A stretch of 5,229 bases of DNA from Azonexaceae bacterium (GTDB lineage: Bacteria; Pseudomonadota; Gammaproteobacteria; Burkholderiales; Rhodocyclaceae), in NCBI GenBank assembly GCA_009469685.1, contig SSTA01000381.1, positions 1 to 5,229 of the forward strand, given 5' to 3'. The position numbers and the translations under genes were made by a program. Shown here piece after piece: positions 5,133-5,229 of the stretch. The notes under the pieces were generated by a model. It made no database searches. It worked only from the letters and a program-made list of their open reading frames with translations, and was not told where the DNA came from. Positions within the stretch are counted from its first letter, which is position 1. The number at the start of each line of letters is the position of its first letter.

Positions 5133-5229
5133 CGTTGAGCGCTGGGGTACATTGGCTATTGCTGGCTGTCCATGGCTCGCACTGGACTTGCTCGGAGCGC
5201 GCGTTGACCAAGCGTGGTTTTTCAGTCCA
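5133..5229. other. Intergenic tail, nothing identified
   Basis: The 97 bases after the lysR stop hold no gene start, RNA gene or intrinsic terminator that I can support. A TTGACC at 5204-5209 could be a -35 box, but the matching -10 position falls at the window edge. TGGACT (5183-5188) and AGTCCA (5224-5229) are complementary 6-mers, too short to interpret with the window cut there. Confidence 0.5.

Noticed and set aside
5183..5229. TTGACC (-35-like) and a 6-bp inverted repeat at the window end
   Set aside because: The matching -10 position is cut off by the window edge and 6-bp arms 35 bases apart are expected by chance.

Overview
The window is a GC-rich stretch (low to mid 60% GC by eye) in which every recognisable gene is on the + strand. 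It reads like accessory DNA of a proteobacterium, most likely a beta- or gammaproteobacterium of the Burkholderiales or Pseudomonas kind. That placement rests on codon use and protein style only. I see no core housekeeping genes, RNA genes, CRISPR array, transposase or integrase.

Layout. (1) Positions 6-2559 form a tight run of transport genes: a TauE/SafE-family membrane permease (start uncertain, window edge), then modB (molybdate ABC permease) 15 bases later, then modC (molybdate ABC ATPase, with its C-terminal TOBE/Mop-type domain) overlapping or nearly touching modB. The periplasmic binding protein ModA is not in the window and would be expected upstream. (2) Positions 2560-2805 are intergenic: a stem-loop just after modC, then the first copy of a ~116-bp repeat, then a good sigma-70 promoter overlapped by a perfect 8-10-8 inverted repeat, the likely ArsR operator. 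(3) Positions 2806-4078 hold a two-gene arsenic unit: an ArsR/SmtB repressor with vicinal cysteine pairs, and 19 bases later arsM, an arsenite S-adenosylmethionine methyltransferase with the family's conserved cysteines and a Cys-rich tail. (4) Positions 4109-4229 are the second copy of the repeat, here serving as the leader and ribosome binding site of a LysR-type regulator (TTG start at 4224, stop at 5132). (5) Positions 5133-5229 hold no supported gene.

The most striking structure is the pair of ~95% identical direct repeats (about 116 and 121 bp) that bracket arsR-arsM exactly. Each runs from a CAGAGC-rich segment to the second codon of the LysR gene, so copy 1 is the leader of a lysR gene whose body is missing. 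The arsRM unit therefore looks like cargo placed between a molybdate-uptake operon and a LysR gene, by insertion with duplication of the lysR leader or by recombination between two related islands. Recombination between the repeats would remove arsRM cleanly. Copy 1 also supplies an AGGAGG-TTG start that is in frame with arsR.

Working together: ModBC would import molybdate for molybdenum-cofactor enzymes, and ArsR would repress arsM until trivalent arsenic binds. ArsM would then methylate arsenite to volatile or exportable products. Molybdate uptake beside arsenic genes would fit a neighbouring molybdoenzyme such as arsenite oxidase, but no such gene is in view and this remains an inference.
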